Source: Christensenella sp. UBA6345
Lineage (GTDB): Bacteria > Bacillota > Clostridia > Christensenellales > UBA1242
Assembly (NCBI GenBank): GCA_002437945.1
Contig: DJSB01000009.1
Location: 1-19,974 of the forward strand
Length of the DNA stretch: 19,974 nt
Direction of reading: 5' to 3'
The translations under genes and the position numbers were made by a program. The notes beneath the pieces were generated by a model, which had not been told where the DNA came from, did no database searches, and worked only from the letters and a program-made list of their open reading frames with translations. Below, piece by piece: positions 13,914-19,974 of the stretch. Position 1 is the stretch's first letter, and each line of letters opens with the position of its first letter.

Positions 13914-15761
13914 TTATTCTACCGTGACTGATTTTGCTAGGCTTCGTGGTTTATCGGGATTGTTGCCGAGTTTAAGACTAGTATAATAAGCGATTAACTG
14001 CATATACACTACACTTACTAGTGGCATATACTTTTCGTCTATTTTTGGTAACATTATTTCTTTATATATTTTGTTTTCATAATTAAGTTTAAATTGACTA
14101 ACAACTATTACTTTACCCTGTCTAGTAGTAACTTCATTAATATTACTTAAAGTTTTTTCTTTTATCATATCTTGGGTCACGAATGCAAACACAAATTGGT
14201 TATTATCAATTAATGAGATAGTACCATGCTTAAGTTCGCCTGCTGGGTAGGCTTCACAATGTATATACGATATTTCTTTAAGTTTTAAACTTGATTCTAA
14301 AGCAGTGTAATAATCTATATTACGTCCTATCATATATATACTTTTACTATCTTTTATTTCTTCCGCCACCTGATTACAAACATCTTTGATTCTATTAATT
14401 TTTATATTATTGGCGACATCTATTAACCTTTTGCTTTCTTCCAACACTATATCGGGATTATCAGTCTTTATAGCCTTAATATAACTAGAGATAAGATAGA
14501 ACATAGCACACTGGCAATTATAGGCTTTAGTGCTAGCAACAGCCACTTCTTTACCCGCACGAGTATACATACAATAATCTACTTCATAAACTATGCTACT
14601 ATTGGCAACATTGGTAACTGCTAAAGTAGTAAGGCCATAGGCTTTACACATTTTTACTGCTTTTATTGTATCGGCTGTTTCTCCACTCTGGCTTATAAAC
14701 ACTGCAAGAGTATTATGACTAGGCTGAAAATTGTTATACCTAAATTCGCTGGCTATCTCCACATCTACTTTAATATTGCATCTATCTTCTATTATACGTT
14801 TGGCTATAAGTCCAGCATGATAGGCTGTTCCGCAACCAATAATTAATATATTACGGGTACGATTAATTACTTTTTTAGGTAATACTTTTTTTATCTTTTC
14901 AAAAGTATTATAACTTGCCACTGTATTGATTATGCCTTGTGGGATTTCGTTAATTTCTTTTATCATATAGTGCTTATAACCATCAAACCCTTTATCTTCG
15001 GCAGTATCTGACTTAACAACTTTAGGTAGATTGATAATATTTAAGTCCTTATCATATATCTCTACTTTACCCTTTCCTACTACTGCATAACTATAGTTGG
15101 GTAGCATATACATACTATCTACCTTTTCTATACTATTAATGTCCGAACAAACAACGCCACAATTTTTACCTACACCTACTACACAAGGACTATTAAGTTT
15201 GGCTACAAAAATACTATCGGGGTGTTTTTTATTAATAATAGCAAGAGCATAACTTCCCACAAGTTTATCGCACACTTTCTTTATAGTCGACAAGACATCG
15301 CCGTCATAATTATAACTTAACATTTGGGCTATAACTTCGGTATCTGTATCACTATTAAACTTAACATTATTAAGTTCTTTTTTTAAATCTAGATAGTTTT
15401 CTACAATACCGTTATGCACTACAATCCAATTACCATTATCACTATAATGCGGGTGCGAATTTATTATGCTAGGTTCGCCGTGAGTAGCCCATCTAGTATG
15501 CCCTATTGCAATATCACTAGTAGGTTTAAGTTGATTAACAATATGTTCAAGCCTACTTATCTCGCCTTTTTCTTTTATTATGTTTAAACCACTATTAAAT
15601 TTAAAAACATTATTCTTGTATTCTTTATTATCTTTTAATCCAAAAGTATAACTAAAAAATCCTATACCGCTTGAATCGTAACCACGATATTCAAGTTTCT
15701 TTATACCATTTAAGGTTTCATTAACTGCATTGTGTCCTACAAAACCATATATTCCGCACAT
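13914..15761 (-). CDS. glmS: Glutamine--fructose-6-phosphate aminotransferase (isomerizing)
   Basis: GlmS, 615 residues, makes glucosamine-6-phosphate from fructose-6-phosphate and glutamine, the first step to UDP-GlcNAc for peptidoglycan. The N-terminal glutaminase domain has the nucleophile Cys2 (exposed after Met removal), HTRWATHG (88-95) and VHNGIVENY (115-123). Two SIS domains follow, with CGTAYHAG (310-317), SQSGETADT (358-366) and EAYPAGELKHG (503-513). The C terminus KPRSLAKSVTVE is the family ending. The ATG at 15761 is chosen over an in-frame GTG two codons upstream because it leaves Cys at position 2 and because AAGGAG then sits five bases away. It is divergent from recF. The short 5' region shows no glmS ribozyme core. 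It has its own promoter and terminator, so it is monocistronic. Confidence 0.97.
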   Translation of the reverse strand: MCGIYGFVGHNAVNETLNGIKKLEYRGYDSSGIGFFSYTFGLKDNKEYKNNVFKFNSGLNIIKEKGEISRLEHIVNQLKPTSDIAIGHTRWATHGEPSIINSHPHYSDNGNWIVVHNGIVENYLDLKKELNNVKFNSDTDTEVIAQMLSYNYDGDVLSTIKKVCDKLVGSYALAIINKKHPDSIFVAKLNSPCVVGVGKNCGVVCSDINSIEKVDSMYMLPNYSYAVVGKGKVEIYDKDLNIINLPKVVKSDTAEDKGFDGYKHYMIKEINEIPQGIINTVASYNTFEKIKKVLPKKVINRTRNILIIGCGTAYHAGLIAKRIIEDRCNIKVDVEIASEFRYNNFQPSHNTLAVFISQSGETADTIKAVKMCKAYGLTTLAVTNVANSSIVYEVDYCMYTRAGKEVAVASTKAYNCQCAMFYLISSYIKAIKTDNPDIVLEESKRLIDVANNIKINRIKDVCNQVAEEIKDSKSIYMIGRNIDYYTALESSLKLKEISYIHCEAYPAGELKHGTISLIDNNQFVFAFVTQDMIKEKTLSNINEVTTRQGKVIVVSQFKLNYENKIYKEIMLPKIDEKYMPLVSVVYMQLIAYYTSLKLGNNPDKPRSLAKSVTVE

Positions 15762-15802
15762 ATTCACTCCTTACATTATGTCTACTATTTTTGTATGCAG
15801 AA

Positions 15803-15832
15803 AATATATTTTTTGATAAGGCTTAACTACAA
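15803..15832 (-). promoter_or_regulatory. Candidate glmS promoter
   Basis: Read on the minus strand: TTGTAG (15832-15827), an 18-base spacer, then TATATT (15808-15803), about 40 bases before the start codon. Confidence 0.5.
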
Positions 15833-15856
15833 AGTCTATATATCTTTTAAATTGAT

Positions 15857-15886
15857 TTGAAAAAAGATAATGATTTGTTGTATACT
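15857..15886 (+). promoter_or_regulatory. Sigma-A-type promoter of recF
   Basis: TTGAAA (15857-15862), an 18-base spacer, then TATACT (15881-15886). Initiation near 15893 leaves a leader of only about 12 bases before the recF ATG. Confidence 0.65.
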
Positions 15887-15905
15887 AATTATGTAGACTA
15901 TAAAT

Positions 15906-16994
15906 ATGGAAATAAAAAGCATAAACTTAAAAAATTTCCGCAATTACACTTCTCAACAAGTTAATTTAAAAAGCGGACTTAATATTCTAGAAGGCAAGAA
16001 TGCTCAAGGCAAAACCAATTTACTTGAAGCAATTTTTTTGTGTGCCATAGGTAGAAGTCCACGTACAAAAAAAGAAAAAGAACTTGTTAAATGGAATGAA
16101 AGTTTTGGCAAAGTCACAGTAGAATTTACTAAAAGCACTGGCAATAAAAAAATAGAATTGTACTTATTTGCCAATCAAAACAAAGCCATAAAAATTAATG
16201 GTGTACCTATAAAAAAACTGGGCGAACTTATGGGCGAACTTAATGCAATATATTTTTCGCCTGACGAACTTAAACTTGTAAAAGAAAGCCCCGAAGAACG
16301 TAGACGTTTTATGGATATAGACTTATGTCAATTTGATAAAAAATATTTCTATACCCTTAACAAATATAACAAAATACTAGACCAACGTAACCGCTTACTT
16401 AAATCCGGCAATATATCCAACATTAAAGATACTATATCTATCTGGAATGAACAATTGTCAGAGCAAGCCTGTTATATAATTGAAAGACGATTAGATTTAA
16501 TCTCCCAATTAAAAGTTTGGGCAGAAAAATCTCATTATTATCTTACCGATGACGGCGAAAAAATGGTTTTGGAATATGTAGGACTTAATATAGTAGACAA
16601 GCAAGAATTAAAAAACACCTTACTAAAAATGTACAATGAAAGTCTAGACAAAGATATTAACCTAGGCTTTACCACAGTTGGCCCACATAGAGACGATATG
16701 AAAATAGTGGTTAATGATATAGACGTAAGACATTTTGGTAGCCAAGGTCAACAACGTACCTGTGCCTTAAGCCTAAAACTTGCCGAATTAGAGATTTTTA
16801 AATCCAACCTAGGCGAATATCCAATATTACTATTAGATGACGTATTAAGCGAATTAGACATTAACAGACGTAAAAAATTATTAAAAGTAATTAACAATTT
16901 TCAGACTATACTTACATGTACAGAATACAATATAGATTTACCTGCTAATGTACTAAAAGTAGAACAAGGTAAAATTGTTACAAATAATATATAA
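15906..16994 (+). CDS. recF: DNA replication and repair protein RecF
   Basis: RecF, 362 residues, is an SMC/ABC-type ATPase that with RecO and RecR loads RecA at single-strand gaps behind stalled forks. Walker A is GKNAQGKT (30-37), the ABC signature lies around SQGQQR (279-284), and Walker B is ILLLDD (307-312) followed by the D-loop SELD (315-318). The first residues, IKSINLKNFRNY, are a typical RecF opening, which fixes the start. No Shine-Dalgarno precedes this ATG and the predicted leader is about 12 bases, so initiation may be near-leaderless. It is divergent from glmS and ends 80 bases before dnaA, with a terminator between. recF more usually follows dnaN in Bacillota. The S4-domain gene often found before recF is not in the window. 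Confidence 0.96.
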   Translation: MEIKSINLKNFRNYTSQQVNLKSGLNILEGKNAQGKTNLLEAIFLCAIGRSPRTKKEKELVKWNESFGKVTVEFTKSTGNKKIELYLFANQNKAIKINGVPIKKLGELMGELNAIYFSPDELKLVKESPEERRRFMDIDLCQFDKKYFYTLNKYNKILDQRNRLLKSGNISNIKDTISIWNEQLSEQACYIIERRLDLISQLKVWAEKSHYYLTDDGEKMVLEYVGLNIVDKQELKNTLLKMYNESLDKDINLGFTTVGPHRDDMKIVVNDIDVRHFGSQGQQRTCALSLKLAELEIFKSNLGEYPILLLDDVLSELDINRRKKLLKVINNFQTILTCTEYNIDLPANVLKVEQGKIVTNNI

Positions 16995-17001
16995 ATAAAA
17001 T

Positions 17002-17032
17002 AACAATAAATTTTGCTTTATTGTTGTTTTTT
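17002..17032 (+). terminator. Intrinsic terminator of recF
   Basis: AACAATAAA (17002-17010) pairs perfectly with TTTATTGTT (17017-17025) around TTTTGC, followed by G and six T's. Confidence 0.88.
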
Positions 17033-17045
17033 GTGATAATATAAT
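17018..17045 (+). promoter_or_regulatory. Candidate dnaA promoter
   Basis: A perfect TATAAT (17040-17045) lies 16 bases after TTATTG (17018-17023), about 30 bases before the dnaA start. The -35 overlaps the recF terminator stem. No DnaA box is seen here, so autoregulation through this promoter is not supported by sequence. Confidence 0.45.
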
Positions 17046-17074
17046 AAATAGATAAAAAATAAAAGGAATAACCA

Positions 17075-18418
17075 ATGTTAAAGATTGAAGAAATTTGGCA
17101 AAAGGCTTGTATTATACTTCAACACGAAGTTACTGCTGTATCATATGATTTATGGATTAAATCACTTGAACCTTTAGATTACAGTGACGGAGTATTGTAT
17201 CTTTCTACATCTAGCGAAACTGCCAAACAACGTGTACTTAAATTACACGAAAATCAGATTAGAACTGCTCTTAATGAGATAGAACCAGAAATTAAAGATT
17301 TTAAAGTTCTTGACCCAGACGAAAAAGAAAATTATCTTAACAAACCCGTAGAAACCGAACAAGAAGTAAGCAAGGCTGCTCCACTATGTAAGTTTATACC
17401 AAAGTATACTTTTGATAATTTCGTTGTAGGTAATTCAAACAAATATGTTTATGCTGCCGCTCGTGGTGTTGCCGAACACCCATTCGACAAAATCAACCCA
17501 CTATTTATATATGGTGGTGTAGGACTAGGCAAAACTCACCTATTACATGCTATAGGTAATTACCTTATTAAAAATAATCCAGAGTTAAAAATACTTTATG
17601 TTACTTGCGATCAATTTACTCGTGATTATGTTGAAAGTCTAAAAAGTAGCAATATGCAGGCTAATATTGAATATAAAGAAAAATATCGTAGCGTGGACGT
17701 GCTTATGGTAGACGATATACAATTTATCGCCAATCGTACCGGTACACAAGAAGAATTTTTCCATACATTTAATGACTTGTACCAGAATCAGAAACAGATT
17801 ATTATCGCTTCAGACCGTCCACCTAAAGAGATTGCTAGTCTAGAAGAAAGACTACGTAGCAGATTTAGTATGGGACTTATGCAAGACATTCAAACACCAG
17901 ATTTTGAAACAAGACTTGCTATACTACAAAAGAAAGCCCTACAAGATAAATACAATGTAGACGAAGCAGTTATTAACTTTATAGCCGAACGTTGTGATAC
18001 TAACATAAGAGAACTTGAAGGTATGTTAAGCAAAGTAAGTTTTTATGCTAGTTTGACCGGTAAACCTAGTGCTACCCTAGAAGATGTAGAAGAAGCACTA
18101 AAAGATCAAGTTACCACAACCAAGCAAAGTTTAACTTCTGACCGTATAATTGACTGTGTATGTAAATACTTTAGCATTACAAAAGATGACCTAGTAGGCA
18201 AAAAGAAAAATAAAGAAATTGTCGAACCACGTCAAATATGTATGTATCTAATATGCGAAATGTTGGATTTACCATTAGTAAGTGTAGGTCAAATATTTGG
18301 TGGTAGAGACCATACAACAGTAATACATGCTAGAGAAAAAATAAGCGATATGATAAAAGAAAACAACCGAATACGTGTTACTGTAAACGATTTAAAAAGT
18401 ATGGTAAACAGACACTAG
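17075..18418 (+). CDS. dnaA: Chromosomal replication initiator protein DnaA
   Basis: DnaA, 447 residues, binds DnaA boxes at oriC, opens the adjacent AT-rich DNA and recruits the helicase. Domain I is about residues 1-80, followed by a short variable linker to about 105. The AAA+ domain has Walker A GGVGLGKTH (147-155), Walker B VLMVDDIQFI (209-218) and arginine-finger box residues Arg259 and Arg263 in EERLRSRF. The C-terminal DNA-binding domain carries GGRDHTTVIHA (409-419), the box-recognising signature. Length is typical for Bacillota. AAGG precedes the ATG. recF is upstream on the same strand but separated by a terminator. dnaN follows across the presumed oriC. Confidence 0.99.
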   Translation: MLKIEEIWQKACIILQHEVTAVSYDLWIKSLEPLDYSDGVLYLSTSSETAKQRVLKLHENQIRTALNEIEPEIKDFKVLDPDEKENYLNKPVETEQEVSKAAPLCKFIPKYTFDNFVVGNSNKYVYAAARGVAEHPFDKINPLFIYGGVGLGKTHLLHAIGNYLIKNNPELKILYVTCDQFTRDYVESLKSSNMQANIEYKEKYRSVDVLMVDDIQFIANRTGTQEEFFHTFNDLYQNQKQIIIASDRPPKEIASLEERLRSRFSMGLMQDIQTPDFETRLAILQKKALQDKYNVDEAVINFIAERCDTNIRELEGMLSKVSFYASLTGKPSATLEDVEEALKDQVTTTKQSLTSDRIIDCVCKYFSITKDDLVGKKKNKEIVEPRQICMYLICEMLDLPLVSVGQIFGGRDHTTVIHAREKISDMIKENNRIRVTVNDLKSMVNRH

Positions 18419-18620
18419 TACACACCGAAATGTGTATATGTTGATAACTTATTTAAGTTATGCACCGAGTTGTGCACATTATTAAACACTATATGTAGTG
18501 GTGCAAACAACGCAATTTAGACATTTAATTTACTATATAATGTGTTTTTTATAGGTTGTCCACATTTGCACACCGCTAATAATAATAATTATAATTAAAA
18601 AATAAATAATTAACATTAAG
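18416..18620. other. Probable oriC (dnaA-dnaN intergenic)
   Basis: Five 9-mers are within one base of the DnaA box TTATNCACA: 18431-18439 (minus, ATATACACA), 18439-18447 (minus, TTATCAACA), 18458-18466 (TTATGCACC), 18470-18478 (TTGTGCACA) and 18556-18564 (TTGTCCACA). The last runs directly into ATTTGCACA (18564-18572), two mismatches away. None is perfect. The rightmost pair is followed by CCGC and then an A/T-only run to 18613 that begins with TAATAATAATAATTAT. This suits an unwinding element with DnaA-trio-like spacing. The dnaA-dnaN gap is the usual oriC site in Bacillota. Confidence 0.75.
18536..18541 (+). promoter_or_regulatory. Candidate dnaN promoter -10
   Basis: A perfect TATAAT lies inside the origin region about 90 bases before dnaN. 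No convincing -35 is at the right spacing. A dnaN promoter inside oriC would be exposed to DnaA binding. Confidence 0.3.
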
Positions 18621-18632
18621 GAGAGAAAAAAA

Positions 18633-19733
18633 ATGAAACTAATTTGTGATGGTCTAGATTTATCTGATGCAGTTATGAAAGTTATTAAGGCTACTAGCCA
18701 AAAGACTACCAATCCAGTACTTGAAGGTATCAAACTTGTAGCAGAAGATGACACTTTAACATTAAGTGCTACTGACCTAGAATTATCTATGCAAAAAAGC
18801 ATAAAGGCTGAAGTATTTATTGATGGCGAAACCGTAGTACCAGGTAAATTCTTTGCCGAATACATAAAGAAATTAACCAACGAACAAATCGAACTTACCT
18901 GCAATGAAAAAAATATGCTAGAAATTAAATATACTGATAGTACAGGTAATATTCAAGCATTAAGTGCTGAAGAATTCCCTAATATTAAAAGACTTGAAAA
19001 TGCCGAATCTTTTGAAATAACATCTAAAGATTTAAAATCTTTAATTACTAAATCTGTATTCTGCGTATCTACTGAAGATAGTCGTCCTATATTAAAAGGT
19101 GTATTATTCGAGATTCAAGATAAGAAGATAAAAGCCGTAGCCCTAGATGGTTATAGACTTGCGATGGTAAATAAAGACCTTAAAGATAATTCTTCCAACT
19201 TTACTTGTATTGTTCCGGCTAGAAGTTTAAACGAGATAAGTAAACTACTAGAAGATACTGATGAGATAATCAAAGTTCACGTAACCAAAAATTATCTTAT
19301 GGCTGATGTTAATGATACACGTATTATTACTAGATTACTTGAAGGCGATTTTATCAACTACAAACAGATTATTCCTACACAATTTACTACCGAAGTTACT
19401 ATTAATAAAGCACAACTTGAAGATGCTTTAGACAGAGCAAGTTTGTTAAGCCGTATTGACCGTAACAACTTGGTTAAGTTTGACATTACAGACAAACTTA
19501 TGATGTTAAGTAGTAAGAGTGATATAGGCGATATTAAAGAGAATATTACTGTAGCACTTAATGGTAATGACTTAACAATAGCATTTAATGTAAGATACTT
19601 TAACGAAGCATTAAGAGTTATTAATGACGAATTTATTAAATTAAGTTTTACAGTAGCATCTGCGCCATGTATCTTAAAGAGTAGCGAAACTGACGAATAT
19701 GTATATTTAATATTGCCAGTAAGAGTTGTATAG
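18633..19733 (+). CDS. dnaN: DNA polymerase III subunit beta (sliding clamp)
   Basis: DnaN, 366 residues, forms the dimeric ring that tethers the replicative polymerase to DNA and serves as a docking site for repair proteins. It opens MKLICDGLDLSDAVMKV, followed by the clamp-like TTNPVLEGIKL. A middle domain marked by SRPILKGVLFE and ALDGYRLAM follows, and the third domain ends LILPVRVV. That three-fold clamp architecture and length are typical and complete. GGAG (18620-18623) precedes the ATG by nine bases. It is downstream of dnaA across the oriC region and has a strong terminator after it, so recF is not co-transcribed with it as in many relatives. Confidence 0.98.
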   Translation: MKLICDGLDLSDAVMKVIKATSQKTTNPVLEGIKLVAEDDTLTLSATDLELSMQKSIKAEVFIDGETVVPGKFFAEYIKKLTNEQIELTCNEKNMLEIKYTDSTGNIQALSAEEFPNIKRLENAESFEITSKDLKSLITKSVFCVSTEDSRPILKGVLFEIQDKKIKAVALDGYRLAMVNKDLKDNSSNFTCIVPARSLNEISKLLEDTDEIIKVHVTKNYLMADVNDTRIITRLLEGDFINYKQIIPTQFTTEVTINKAQLEDALDRASLLSRIDRNNLVKFDITDKLMMLSSKSDIGDIKENITVALNGNDLTIAFNVRYFNEALRVINDEFIKLSFTVASAPCILKSSETDEYVYLILPVRVV

Positions 19734-19751
19734 TATACTAATAATTAAGAT

Positions 19752-19802
19752 AAAAAACATAACACAAATAGTGAAAAGTCACTATCAAGGTTATGTTTTT
19801 TT
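19752..19802 (+). terminator. Two-tier intrinsic terminator of dnaN
   Basis: An outer stem AAAAAACATAAC (19752-19763) with GTTATGTTTTTT (19790-19801) encloses an inner hairpin ATAGTGA/TCACTAT (19768-19785), and the outer stem ends in a T-run. It begins about 18 bases after the dnaN stop. Confidence 0.88.
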
Positions 19803-19847
19803 GTTTACTATAAATAACAATTAAATAATATAAAGGTGTCATTACAA

Positions 19848-19970
19848 ATGTCTGTAATCAACATAATTGTTTATGATAGTATTGACAGTGTGGTATTAAC
19901 TACTAACAATACAAAACGTGCAACTTATATATGTCATTCTGAGCGGAGCGGTAGCGGAGTCGAAATTTGA
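19848..19970 (+). CDS. Possible 40-codon small ORF running into a repeat
   Basis: An ATG at 19848 is preceded by AAAGGTG (19832-19838) with a nine-base gap and opens a 40-codon frame ending in TGA at 19968-19970. The last dozen codons are read from family C copy 4 (CHSERSGSGVEI), the kind of peptide such repeats yield by chance. No promoter is obvious and nothing is recognisable in the peptide. It may be a real small gene extended or interrupted by a repeat insertion, or simply chance. Confidence 0.18.
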   Translation: MSVINIIVYDSIDSVVLTTNNTKRATYICHSERSGSGVEI

Positions 19971-19974
19971 CGTT
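19932..19974 (+). repeat. Intergenic repeat, family C, copy 4 (cut by window edge)
   Basis: It starts TGTCATTCTGAGCG and continues to GTCGAAATTTGACGTT, the subfamily shared with copy 3 at 13701-13783. The remainder lies beyond the window. Confidence 0.75.

Noticed and set aside
15762..15767. GTG start two codons upstream in glmS
   Set aside because: It overlaps the ribosome binding site and would put the catalytic Cys at position 4. GlmS needs Cys directly after the initiator Met.
1..19974. tRNA or rRNA genes
   Set aside because: I saw no tRNA cloverleaf with a T-arm GTTCGA-type motif in proper context, and no rRNA signature. The GTTCGA and TTCGAC motifs present belong to repeats B and C.

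Overview
The window is AT-rich bacterial chromosome around a replication origin. It carries dnaA, dnaN, recF, gyrB and gyrA, plus glmS. AAGGAG-type ribosome binding sites, TTGACA/TATAAT-type promoters, oligo-T terminators, a YitT-family protein and a single-domain AroQ-type chorismate mutase all point to a low-GC member of the Bacillota, probably an uncultured Clostridia-like gut lineage. The lineage is inferred from style, not from any search.

Layout. 1-3154: the end of a repeat element, a small Ser/Thr/Lys-tailed membrane protein, an unknown 160-residue protein on the minus strand, and a divergently transcribed two-gene operon of an SLC13/DASS-like permease and chorismate mutase. 3155-5800: a YitT-family membrane protein (minus) and a divergent unknown 224-residue protein (plus), each followed by a copy of a structured ~84-bp repeat (family A). 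The second copy is followed by a C-B composite repeat. 5800-8330: an accessory-looking group of an unknown 380-residue protein, an HExxH metallopeptidase-like protein, and a convergent four-helix membrane protein. 8490-13142: gyrB-gyrA, both minus. 13143-13913: an AT-only tract and an island of repeats (families B and C). 13914-15761: glmS (minus). 15906-19733: recF, dnaA, dnaN (plus), with the likely oriC between dnaA and dnaN (five DnaA-box-like 9-mers and an AT-rich unwinding region). The window ends inside another family C repeat.

How the genes relate. DnaA opens oriC, DnaN is the sliding clamp, RecF acts in gap repair with the clamp and recombinases, and GyrA2B2 removes positive supercoils ahead of the forks. 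The classical dnaA-dnaN-recF-gyrB-gyrA order is rearranged: recF lies upstream of dnaA and gyrBA lies on the other strand. Transcription polarity flips at about 15.8 kb.

The least ordinary content is three intergenic repeat families (A, two copies; B, three; C, four), the permease-chorismate mutase operon whose permease has degenerate SNT motifs, two clean palindromes placed like operators, and the uncharacterised genes at 5799-8320. I found no CRISPR array, tRNA, rRNA or transposase, and no convincing new defence system.
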